Part shown: positions 26,638 through 34,765 of the stretch, in pieces
Layout of the letters: each line of letters opens with the position of its first letter
How positions within the stretch are numbered: the stretch's first letter is position 1
DNA from: JAXLQL01 sp046331625
GTDB lineage: Bacteria > Acidobacteriota > Terriglobia > Bryobacterales > Bryobacteraceae
NCBI GenBank assembly: GCA_046331625.1
Contig: JAXLQL010000026.1
Location: 36,839 to 100,838 of the forward strand
Reading direction: 5' to 3'
DNA: 64,000 nucleotides
The notes under the pieces: model-generated
Database searches by the model: none
The model's input: the letters and a program-made list of their open reading frames with translations, nothing else
What the model was told of the DNA's origin: nothing
Program-made: the position numbers and the translations under genes

Positions 26638-29199
26638 ATGGTTGGCCAGGCACTGCGCCACTACCAGATCGAGGGCAAGCTCGGCTCGGGCGGAATGGGA
26701 ATCGTCTATCGCGCTGTCGATACGCGGTTAGAACGTCCGGTGGCCATCAAGCTGCTGTCGTCTTCGGCTCTCTCCAATCCTGAGCGCCGTCGGCGCTTCG
26801 TGCAAGAAGCCAAGACCGCGTCGGCGCTGAATCATCCCAACATCGTTACCATCTACGAAATCGACACGGGCGAGTTCGAAGGGGATCGCGTCGACTTCAT
26901 CGCCATGGAACTGGTCCAGGGGCAAACGCTCGACAAGCTGATCGCCTCTCGCGGGCTCCGCGTGCGCGATGCACTCGAGTACGCGATCCAGATTTCGGGC
27001 GCGCTCGCCGCGGCCCATGCGGCAGGGATCATCCATCGCGACCTGAAGCCCTCGAACATCATGGTTACCGAAGAGGGCTTGGTCAAGATCCTCGACTTCG
27101 GACTGGCGAAGTTCGAAGAGCCGGCGGCCGACGCATATGCGGCCACCGAGACCATCAACCTCGATATGACGCAAGACGGAACCATTCTCGGCACTGTCTC
27201 GTACATGTCGCCGGAACAGGCCGAAGGCAAGAAGGTCGACGTACGCTCCGACATCTTCTCGTTCGGTTCCGTGCTCTATGAAATGGTCACCGGAAAGCGG
27301 GCGTTCGGCGGTGACTCGAAGGTTTCCGCCCTCTCGGCGATTCTACTCAAAGAGCCGGAACCTCTCGCGACGCTCGTTGCCGGTGTTCCTCTCGAGTTCG
27401 ACAAGATCGTCGCGCGATGTCTCAAGAAAGATCCGCAGCGGCGATGGCACACGATGGCCGATGTCCGCGTCGCGATGCAAGACCTGCTCGAGGAATTGGA
27501 GACGGGCAAGGCGCGAACCGCGGCGCGTCCTCGGGCGGCACTGTGGAGCAAGCCGTGGCTGAAGCCGGCACTCGCGGGTTTGCTGCTCGGGTTGGTTCCC
27601 GCGGCGTATTTCGGATACAGCTTGTCGCGAACGGAGCCGGTGGCGTATCAGCGCCTCACGTTTCGCCGCGGAGACATTCTCTCGGCATCGTACGCTCCGG
27701 GTGGCGCGGTCGTGTACACAGCGCGGTGGGACTATGACGAACCCCGCTTGTTTTCCACGCAGCCAGGAAGCCGCGAAGCGCGCGATCTCGGATTGAACGC
27801 CGGCCGCATCGCTTCCGTTTCGTCGAAGGGCGAGATGGCGGTGATCGTGAATTCGCGCGCCTGGAATCTCGCGTCGGGCACACTCGTGCGTGTGCCGTTC
27901 TCCGGCGGAGCTCCGCGAGAGATCATGAATGACGTCGTGGCCGCCGACTGGAGCGCTGACGGAGAGTCGCTGGCCGTGGTGCGCGAGGTAGGGTCGCGCT
28001 ACAAGATCGAGTTTCCCATCGGAACGGTGATTGTGGAGAAGGAAGGCCGCGCGCCGCCGTTCATTCGCGTTTCGCCGCGCGGCGAGTTGGCATATCCGGA
28101 TTCGGACCGCGAGGTCGGCGACTTCGCGATCACACTGGCGACAGCATCCGGTACGAAAGTGCTTTCGCGCGGATGGCGCGCGACGGGCAATCTTGACTTC
28201 GCGCCAGACGGAAAGTCCGTGTGGTTCACCGGAGCGCGCGCGGGCGACGACGCGGCCATCTGGAGCGCCGACTTCAACGGGCACGAGCGGGTGGTAGCGC
28301 AGACGGGCGGCTGGCCGATCATACATGACGTCGGGGCCGATGGATCGATCCTCATGTCTGTCGTAAATTCGCAGGTCGGGATCCGCTTTCGCGCCGCCGA
28401 CGCTGCCGAGGACCGCGACATGGCTTGGCTCGACTCGTCGTTCCTTTACGACCTTTCCGCCGACGCCAAGACGATGCTGTTCGTGGAACTGGCGCACGGG
28501 CAGGGTCGAAACTCGGCTCTCTATTTGCGGAAGACCGATGGGTCGCCCGCGGTGCTCCTCGGCTATGGGAACCGTCCATCGCTTTCGCCGGATGGCAAGT
28601 GGGTGGTGAGCATCCGCCGCGACGGAGCCGAGCCACAACTCAGCTTGCAACCCACCGGGGCAGGGGAACAGCGCGTTCTACCGACACCCGGTATCCGCTG
28701 CGAACAGGCGGAGTGGTTTCCAGACAGCGCCCGCATTTTGTTCACCGGTACCGAGGGCGGCCAGATGCGTTCTTGGGCGATCCCGCTGGAGGGCGGCAAG
28801 CCTGAGCCTGTGACGGCGGCGGGGGGGCGCGCCATGCGAGTTTCGCCTGATGGAGCGACCATGATCGTGGTAGAGAAGAACCACTACTCACTGGCGCCGG
28901 TTAGCGGGACGGGCGGCAAACCGATCGAAGGAATGGCGCCGGGAGATTCGGTTTTGCGCTGGAGCGCCGACGGACAATCTCTACTAATACGGAATCTGAA
29001 AACCGATAATCCGAATTTGCGGATTTATCGGCTAACTCCCGCCACGGGAAAGCGCGACCTGCTGCATGAGCTCAAGCCCAATGAGCCCGGAGCCGTGTTT
29101 TATGGGCAGACGTCGATCTCCGCCGACGGCAAGAGCTACGCGACATCGTTCCAGCGCGATATTTCCAGTCTGTACCGCATGACGGGTGTTTGGCACTGA
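26638..29199 (+). CDS. Membrane Ser/Thr protein kinase with extracytoplasmic beta-propeller
   Basis: The 853-residue protein starts with a complete Hanks-type kinase: glycine loop GSGGMG (residues 16-21), VAIK Lys38, catalytic HRDLKPSN with Asp135, DFG, and the APE-equivalent SPEQ. A single membrane segment at about 308-328 follows, then a WD40/PD40-like propeller with repeated motifs such as FAPDGKSVWF, LSPDGKWVV and SADGQSLLI. This kinase-plus-propeller layout is common in Acidobacteriota and suggests that an external ligand controls an internal kinase. A TACAAT hexamer lies at 26588-26593, about 45 nt upstream. It precedes the alpha-2-macroglobulin, which has its own promoter. Confidence 0.93.
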   Translation: MVGQALRHYQIEGKLGSGGMGIVYRAVDTRLERPVAIKLLSSSALSNPERRRRFVQEAKTASALNHPNIVTIYEIDTGEFEGDRVDFIAMELVQGQTLDKLIASRGLRVRDALEYAIQISGALAAAHAAGIIHRDLKPSNIMVTEEGLVKILDFGLAKFEEPAADAYAATETINLDMTQDGTILGTVSYMSPEQAEGKKVDVRSDIFSFGSVLYEMVTGKRAFGGDSKVSALSAILLKEPEPLATLVAGVPLEFDKIVARCLKKDPQRRWHTMADVRVAMQDLLEELETGKARTAARPRAALWSKPWLKPALAGLLLGLVPAAYFGYSLSRTEPVAYQRLTFRRGDILSASYAPGGAVVYTARWDYDEPRLFSTQPGSREARDLGLNAGRIASVSSKGEMAVIVNSRAWNLASGTLVRVPFSGGAPREIMNDVVAADWSADGESLAVVREVGSRYKIEFPIGTVIVEKEGRAPPFIRVSPRGELAYPDSDREVGDFAITLATASGTKVLSRGWRATGNLDFAPDGKSVWFTGARAGDDAAIWSADFNGHERVVAQTGGWPIIHDVGADGSILMSVVNSQVGIRFRAADAAEDRDMAWLDSSFLYDLSADAKTMLFVELAHGQGRNSALYLRKTDGSPAVLLGYGNRPSLSPDGKWVVSIRRDGAEPQLSLQPTGAGEQRVLPTPGIRCEQAEWFPDSARILFTGTEGGQMRSWAIPLEGGKPEPVTAAGGRAMRVSPDGATMIVVEKNHYSLAPVSGTGGKPIEGMAPGDSVLRWSADGQSLLIRNLKTDNPNLRIYRLTPATGKRDLLHELKPNEPGAVFYGQTSISADGKSYATSFQRDISSLYRMTGVWH

Positions 29200-29219
29200 A
29201 GGTTTCATCAAAATATCAG

Positions 29220-29247
29220 TTGTAATTGTGCTGGTCCCTGTTATACT
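29220..29247 (+). promoter_or_regulatory. Sigma-70-like promoter for the alpha-2-macroglobulin gene
   Basis: A -35-like TTGTAA (29220-29225) and a -10 TATACT (29242-29247) are 16 bp apart, with a TG one base before the -10 (extended -10). A GGGG sequence at 29271-29274 lies 7 nt before the ATG at 29282. Confidence 0.7.
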
Positions 29248-29281
29248 GAGGCCAACTGCTTTGGGTTAATGGGGTATCGAC

Positions 29282-32200
29282 ATGAAACGGATCATTCCGG
29301 TCTGTTGCGCGCTGGTTCTATGCGCGGCAGCCAGCGGACAAGTGAACGTGGAGGAGAGCGGGGCGAAGGCGTCGCTCGATGGGGGCACTACCAAGGTGTC
29401 ACTGGAGGTCCGAAACCGGCTTTCGGCCGCCGTCGAGTCGCGCATCGAACTGGAGTGGCTCGAACCCGACGGCACGCGTGCGGGTTCCGGGACCGTGCGG
29501 CATCGGGCTGCGCCGGGGACCTCTCTTTTCTCCGCGTCGCTGCCGTTGGGTGAACCCGACGACGCGTTGCTGCTCCGGTTGCACTACCGCATCTCGCCCG
29601 GCGCGGCGAACCTGACCGCGTTCGTTCCGAGCGAAGGCATGCTCAGCTTCGCCCATATCGCCGAGCACGCGTTTCGTCTGATGAGCTTTCGGGTTGGCTC
29701 GGTGCGGTACGGCCAGCCCTGGGAGGTCCACGTGGCGGCGGTTCATCCGGTCACTGGCCACCCGGTGCGTGGCGTCAAAGTGGAAGCCGAGGGAAAGAAG
29801 GTCACCACGGGGGCGGACGGCTTGGCTGCGTTTCGCTTCGAGTTCAAACCCGAAGATCTGGAAGCATCGGCGGACATCGAAGTGAAGGGCACGCTCGGCG
29901 ATGTGCGGCAAGAGATCGATGTGCGGCGACCCGAGGCGGAGCCATCGCAAATGCGCGTGGATACCGACAAGCCGATGTATCAACCCGGCCAGGTGCTGCA
30001 CGCGCGGGCGCTCGTCACCGGAGGCCGCCGCAAAGCGGATGACGAGTACACGCTTCGCGTGCGTGACGACAAAAGCACGGTGGTCCACGAAGCGAGTGTG
30101 AAGTTGTCGCGCTTCGGTGTGGTGCACACCGACTGGACGATCCCCGAGAACGCCGAACCGGGAAGCTACCGCGTGGAGATCGAGCACGAGGAAAGCGGTC
30201 GGGAAGCGGCCAAGACCGTGACAGTGAAGCGCTACGAACTGCCTTCGTTCCGAGTGAGCGTGCAGCCGGATCGCGGCTTCTACCTGCGCGGGCAGAAGCC
30301 AGCGGTCGAAGTGAGAGCCGATTTTATGTTCGGAAAGCCGGTAACCAGCGGTGCCGCGCGTATCGTGACGGACGGTGATGCGAAGGCCGTGGTGGCCAAA
30401 GGCGCTCTTACTTCGGGCGTATTCCGATTCGTTCTGGATCTGGCGGACGCCTTCGAAGACCTTGAGACGGAGCGCTTCCGTGATCTGCACTATCGAGCAT
30501 TCGTCACCGATTCCTCGACGAACCGAACCGAGGAGCGCCGCTTCGACATCCGAATCTCTCGCGACCCCATCCATCTCTATAGGTCGTGGCGCTCCAGCGG
30601 GCTCTTTTCTCCGTCTCTGTACGTCTTCACGTACACTCCCGATGGCAAGCCGCTGGTGTGCGACGTGACGTTGCTGGGCGGAGGCAAGAAGCTGCTGGGC
30701 GCGAAGACCAACCGGTTTGGCGTAGCGCGCATCGAGGTCCCTCCGGCCGCGAGCGATCTCGTGGTTCGCGCCGTCACGGGTGCCGGCATGACGGAAGAAA
30801 AGGTCAGCGATCTTGATCAGCGCGGGATGCGCCTCGACACCGACAAGTCCCTATATCGCGCGGGAGAGCCCGTGGTATGCACGATCACCTCGGCGCGCCG
30901 TGGCCTGCCGATGGTGCTGCTGGCGTCGAGCGAGTCAGGGCAGGTGGTGTTCTCGCGGTCTCTTCGCCTTGATGAGCGCGCCACTGTGACGATACCCTAC
31001 CACCCCAAATTCGGCCGTGAACTGATGATCAGCGCGGTATCGAGGCAGATGGCCGAGTATCAGGCATCGCGGGTTGTCGCGTATCCGGGCGCAGCGCATT
31101 TTCACGTAGAAGCGCAGCCCGGCAGGAGCACGTATCGCCCCGGCGAGCACGGATCGGTGACTCTGCGCGCGATGGCCGGCGGCGCGCCCGTGGAGGCGGC
31201 GCTCGGTGTCGCGATCGTCGACCAAAGCGTCTTCGAGCGCGCCGCCTCGGATGCGCAGCTGGGCAGATCGCGATGGTTCGATACGACAGTGGATGAGCGA
31301 AGAGTCGGAGGACTTTCGCGCACGGACCTGCTCGAGTTGGACCCCGCGAAAATCGACGCGGACCTGCAACTGGTTGCCGAAGTGCTTCTCGAATCCCGGG
31401 TCGGCTTCGACTCAGACTCTGACGACGGCTGGCGGAAGCTCCAGAGGACCGGCGTGCGCGATTTGCTTCCCGTCAAAGAAGCGCTCGATCAGCACTATCA
31501 CCGAACGCTCGAGTATCCGAAAAATGACTCGGAACTCCTCCGGATACTGGGGTTCAAGCCCGTACCGCTCGACCCTTGGCTACGGCCCTACCAGATCCTG
31601 TTTGAAACAAGATACCGCGAGCACGGGGTGCGGTTTGTCAGTCCGGGGCCGGATAAGCGCGACGGCACCGAAGACGACTTCACGGTTCTCGAGTTAGGGT
31701 GGCAGTGGTTCTTGCCATTCGAGTCCCAGATTCGCCAAGCATTGGGGAAGCTAGTCGATCTCCCCTCGAGCGAGCAGGATTTCGCCGCGGTACTCGGGCA
31801 GGCGGGCTTGCGCTGGGACACGATGCGCCATCCCTGGGGGCGTCCGCTACGCGCACGGGTCGCGCACCAGACGAACGAACGTCTGATCGAGATCCAGAGC
31901 GATGGTCCTGATGGAAAGACCGGGACCGCGGATGACGTCCCCGTGGCATCTTTTCGCGGAACCTACTTCAGCGCGACGAGAACCAAGGTCGACGAGTTGC
32001 TCACCCACTCTGTGAAGTTCCCAACTGACGCCGCCGAGTTTCGCGCACTGTTGGCTGCGGGCGGTGTGGATTTCGACGCAATGCGTGACCCATGGGACCA
32101 GCCGTATCAGATAGTGACGCACAGCGAGTGGCAGTACAGCAACGTGGTGCAGATCTCCACTCATTCGGTGTACGGCGGACTGCCCGAACAAAGGCGCGAC

Positions 32201-34759
32201 GTGCAAGCCGGCAAGCACTTGGTGGTGAACGCTGAAATCAAAAGTTCCGGAGCGGACCGCGTCTGGGCCACCTACGATGACGTCACGGTGGCGATGTTCT
32301 CCCGGGTCATTGCGGAAGCTCCGGAGAAGCCGCCCGAAACCGTGGACGCAAAGCAGATGGCGCGCGTGCCCGGAACCGGCGGCATCGTGGGGGTGGTGAC
32401 AGATGTGACTGGCGCGGTGATTCCGAACGTTCAAGTGATTCTCGAGCAGCGCTACCGCGCAGCTACGGATCCAAACGGGAGATACGAGTTCGCCGGTGTC
32501 CCACCGGGACGGTATCGACTCGCCTTCGAGTCTCCCGGATTTCAACGAAACTTCGTCGACAATGTTCCCGTCAGCGCCGGCAATACGACGCGTGTCGACG
32601 CGAGGCTCGAAGTGGGAGCAGTCGCCGAGACCATTTCTGTTGCGGCCGCGGCACCCGTGCTGCAAACGGATATGGCAATGGTGTCGGCGCAAGTGAAAGT
32701 GGTCCAAATCAGTACCCCGCGGCTCCGCGAGTACTTCCCCGAGACTCTCCTCTGGCAACCCGAACTCATCACCGGCTCCGATGGCCGAGCGCATCTCGAC
32801 GTCAAACTCGCCGACAACATCACAACCTGGCACGTCGCAGTCATCGCATCCACCGAAGACGGCCGTATCACCGAGACCAGCACCGAGATCCGCGCCTTCC
32901 AGCCCTTCTTCGCCGATCTCGATCCACCGCAAGTGCTCACCGCCGGCGACCGTATCGAGCTACCCGTTCCGATCCGCAACTACCTCGACCGCGAACAGAC
33001 GGTCAACGCGGAAACGGCCGCGTCCGGCTTGACGATCACCGGCGGAGCCAAGGCCAATCTCCGCATCGCTGCATCGGATTCGGCGAACCACGCGGTGGGT
33101 CTGCTCGCGCAGCCCGGTACCAGTAGCGCGAAGCTGCGCGTGACGGCGCGAGCCGCCAAAGACGCCGACGCCATCGAAAAGAAGATCGCCATTCACCCCG
33201 ACGGGCTACCCGTCTCGCGCTCCATCAGTGACTTCGTGCGATCCTCGGGTGTACTGAGCATTGACGTGCCTGCCGGCGCGATCTCCGGAACGCTGACTGG
33301 CGAAGTGAAGCTTTACCCTTCGCTGATGGCTCACGTTCTCGAAGCCGCGGAGTCCCTGCTGCGAGTGCCCACAGGCTGCGCCGAGCAGACCATCTCGTCG
33401 GCATATCCGAACCTTCTGTTCCTGCGCGCCCTGAAGCGTTCCGGAGTCCAAAACAAATCTGGTGAAGATCGTGCGCGCCGGTATCTCGAAGCCGGATACC
33501 GCCGTCTGCTCGGGTATCGCGACTCCGGGGGCGGATTCTCGTATTGGGGCAAGCAGCCGCCGGACGCGGCATTGACCGCACACGCGATCAAGTTCCTGGC
33601 CGATGCAGCGGAGTTCATCGCCGTGGATTCAGCCATCACGGAGGACGCCCGTAAGTGGCTTGCCAAGCACCCCCCGGCTGACGCATCGCGCGAGGCACTG
33701 GCTCTGCGTGCGCTACTCGATCAGCAACGCCATGACGAAGTGCTGGACCGGCTGGGCGAACTCGCACGGCGCGCGGCTGAGTCAAACGATCCCTATGCCA
33801 TCGCGGCCTTCGCGCTCGCCGCGTTGGAGGCGGAGAAGCCCGAACTGGCGCGCCCGGCCATCGAACGGCTACGCGCCATGGCGAACGATGAGCAAGGCCC
33901 CGCCTTCTGGCATGCCAAGCAAAATACGCCGTTCTACGGCTGGGGCCGCTCCGCGCAAATGGAAACCACCGCGCTGGTGACGCAGGCGTTGGCGAAGTGG
34001 GCGAAGACCTTCGGCAATGATCGTGCCGCTACCGAACTCGCCGCCCGCGGTCTGCTGTTCCTCGTCCGAAACAAGACCGGCACAACTTGGTTTAGCACAC
34101 AAACCACGTTTCGTGTTTTGGACGCGATGCTCGACGTGGCGCCGTCCGCATCCGCTCCCCACGCCTGGACGGCCGAGATCCGCGTGAACGGAAGAGTCGC
34201 CGCCAGCATTCCGATTCCCGCGAGCAACGAGCCGAGCCTGCCCGTGAGCTTCGACGCTTCGCCCTTCCTGAAGCCCGGCGTGCGCAACGAAATCTCGGTT
34301 TCCGGTGCTCCTGACGCGGCAATGCAAATGCAGTTCTCGGCGAACTGGTACGAGCCTTGGAGCAGCCCGCGCGGCAACAACGAGTTCGAGTACTCGGTGC
34401 GCTATGAGAAGACCGAAGCTGCGGCGAGTGAGCGTCTCCGCTGCGACGTAACGGTCACGCGCACCGCGTTCCAAGGCTACGGCATGATGATCGCCGAAGT
34501 GGGGCTGCCGCCCGGAGCCGAAGTCGATCGCGGCACCCTGGCTGACCTCGTGGAAAAGGGCGCCGTGGACTCTACCGAGGTCTGGCCTGATCGTGTCATC
34601 TTCTACGTGTGGCCGCGCAAGCCAGAGACGCAGTTCAGTTTCTGGATGCGCCCTCGCTACTCGATGGATGCGCGCACCGCACCCTCGACGCTCTACGACT
34701 ACTACAATCCCGACGCACGTGTCACGCTCGAACCCGCGCGATTCCGCGTCACCAAGTGA
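29282..34759 (+). CDS. Alpha-2-macroglobulin-like protein with pseudopilin-like and regulatory modules in the bait region
   Basis: The 1825-residue secreted protein has a signal peptide (MKRIIPVCCALVLCAAASGQ), macroglobulin domains up to about residue 650 (including YRPGEHGSVTLRAMAGGAPV and the bait-domain end VAIVDQSVF), and later the A2M segment (YFPETLLWQPEL, DNITTWHVAVIAS) from about 1146. The thioester motif GCAEQ (Cys1366, Gln1369) is intact, as is the helical thioester-domain stretch behind it. Between the two, from about 660 to 1140, lie three modules resembling the C-terminus of the type II secretion pseudopilin GspG (DPWLRPYQI with GPDKRDGTEDDF; HPWGRPL with GPDGKTGTADDV; DPWDQPYQI with SSGADRVWATYDDV) and then a carboxypeptidase-regulatory domain (GIVGVVTDVTGAVIPN, PPGRYRLAFESPGFQ). 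Family members trap proteases through a cleaved bait and the thioester. No penicillin-binding protein 1C neighbour is present. Confidence 0.9.
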   Translation: MKRIIPVCCALVLCAAASGQVNVEESGAKASLDGGTTKVSLEVRNRLSAAVESRIELEWLEPDGTRAGSGTVRHRAAPGTSLFSASLPLGEPDDALLLRLHYRISPGAANLTAFVPSEGMLSFAHIAEHAFRLMSFRVGSVRYGQPWEVHVAAVHPVTGHPVRGVKVEAEGKKVTTGADGLAAFRFEFKPEDLEASADIEVKGTLGDVRQEIDVRRPEAEPSQMRVDTDKPMYQPGQVLHARALVTGGRRKADDEYTLRVRDDKSTVVHEASVKLSRFGVVHTDWTIPENAEPGSYRVEIEHEESGREAAKTVTVKRYELPSFRVSVQPDRGFYLRGQKPAVEVRADFMFGKPVTSGAARIVTDGDAKAVVAKGALTSGVFRFVLDLADAFEDLETERFRDLHYRAFVTDSSTNRTEERRFDIRISRDPIHLYRSWRSSGLFSPSLYVFTYTPDGKPLVCDVTLLGGGKKLLGAKTNRFGVARIEVPPAASDLVVRAVTGAGMTEEKVSDLDQRGMRLDTDKSLYRAGEPVVCTITSARRGLPMVLLASSESGQVVFSRSLRLDERATVTIPYHPKFGRELMISAVSRQMAEYQASRVVAYPGAAHFHVEAQPGRSTYRPGEHGSVTLRAMAGGAPVEAALGVAIVDQSVFERAASDAQLGRSRWFDTTVDERRVGGLSRTDLLELDPAKIDADLQLVAEVLLESRVGFDSDSDDGWRKLQRTGVRDLLPVKEALDQHYHRTLEYPKNDSELLRILGFKPVPLDPWLRPYQILFETRYREHGVRFVSPGPDKRDGTEDDFTVLELGWQWFLPFESQIRQALGKLVDLPSSEQDFAAVLGQAGLRWDTMRHPWGRPLRARVAHQTNERLIEIQSDGPDGKTGTADDVPVASFRGTYFSATRTKVDELLTHSVKFPTDAAEFRALLAAGGVDFDAMRDPWDQPYQIVTHSEWQYSNVVQISTHSVYGGLPEQRRDVQAGKHLVVNAEIKSSGADRVWATYDDVTVAMFSRVIAEAPEKPPETVDAKQMARVPGTGGIVGVVTDVTGAVIPNVQVILEQRYRAATDPNGRYEFAGVPPGRYRLAFESPGFQRNFVDNVPVSAGNTTRVDARLEVGAVAETISVAAAAPVLQTDMAMVSAQVKVVQISTPRLREYFPETLLWQPELITGSDGRAHLDVKLADNITTWHVAVIASTEDGRITETSTEIRAFQPFFADLDPPQVLTAGDRIELPVPIRNYLDREQTVNAETAASGLTITGGAKANLRIAASDSANHAVGLLAQPGTSSAKLRVTARAAKDADAIEKKIAIHPDGLPVSRSISDFVRSSGVLSIDVPAGAISGTLTGEVKLYPSLMAHVLEAAESLLRVPTGCAEQTISSAYPNLLFLRALKRSGVQNKSGEDRARRYLEAGYRRLLGYRDSGGGFSYWGKQPPDAALTAHAIKFLADAAEFIAVDSAITEDARKWLAKHPPADASREALALRALLDQQRHDEVLDRLGELARRAAESNDPYAIAAFALAALEAEKPELARPAIERLRAMANDEQGPAFWHAKQNTPFYGWGRSAQMETTALVTQALAKWAKTFGNDRAATELAARGLLFLVRNKTGTTWFSTQTTFRVLDAMLDVAPSASAPHAWTAEIRVNGRVAASIPIPASNEPSLPVSFDASPFLKPGVRNEISVSGAPDAAMQMQFSANWYEPWSSPRGNNEFEYSVRYEKTEAAASERLRCDVTVTRTAFQGYGMMIAEVGLPPGAEVDRGTLADLVEKGAVDSTEVWPDRVIFYVWPRKPETQFSFWMRPRYSMDARTAPSTLYDYYNPDARVTLEPARFRVTK

Positions 34760-34765
34760 GTTCGA

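Noticed and set aside
33361..33420. Possible loss of the thioester in the alpha-2-macroglobulin, because the motif is GCAEQ instead of GCGEQ
   Set aside because: Ala at this position still keeps the Cys and Gln that form the bond, and bacterial members vary here.
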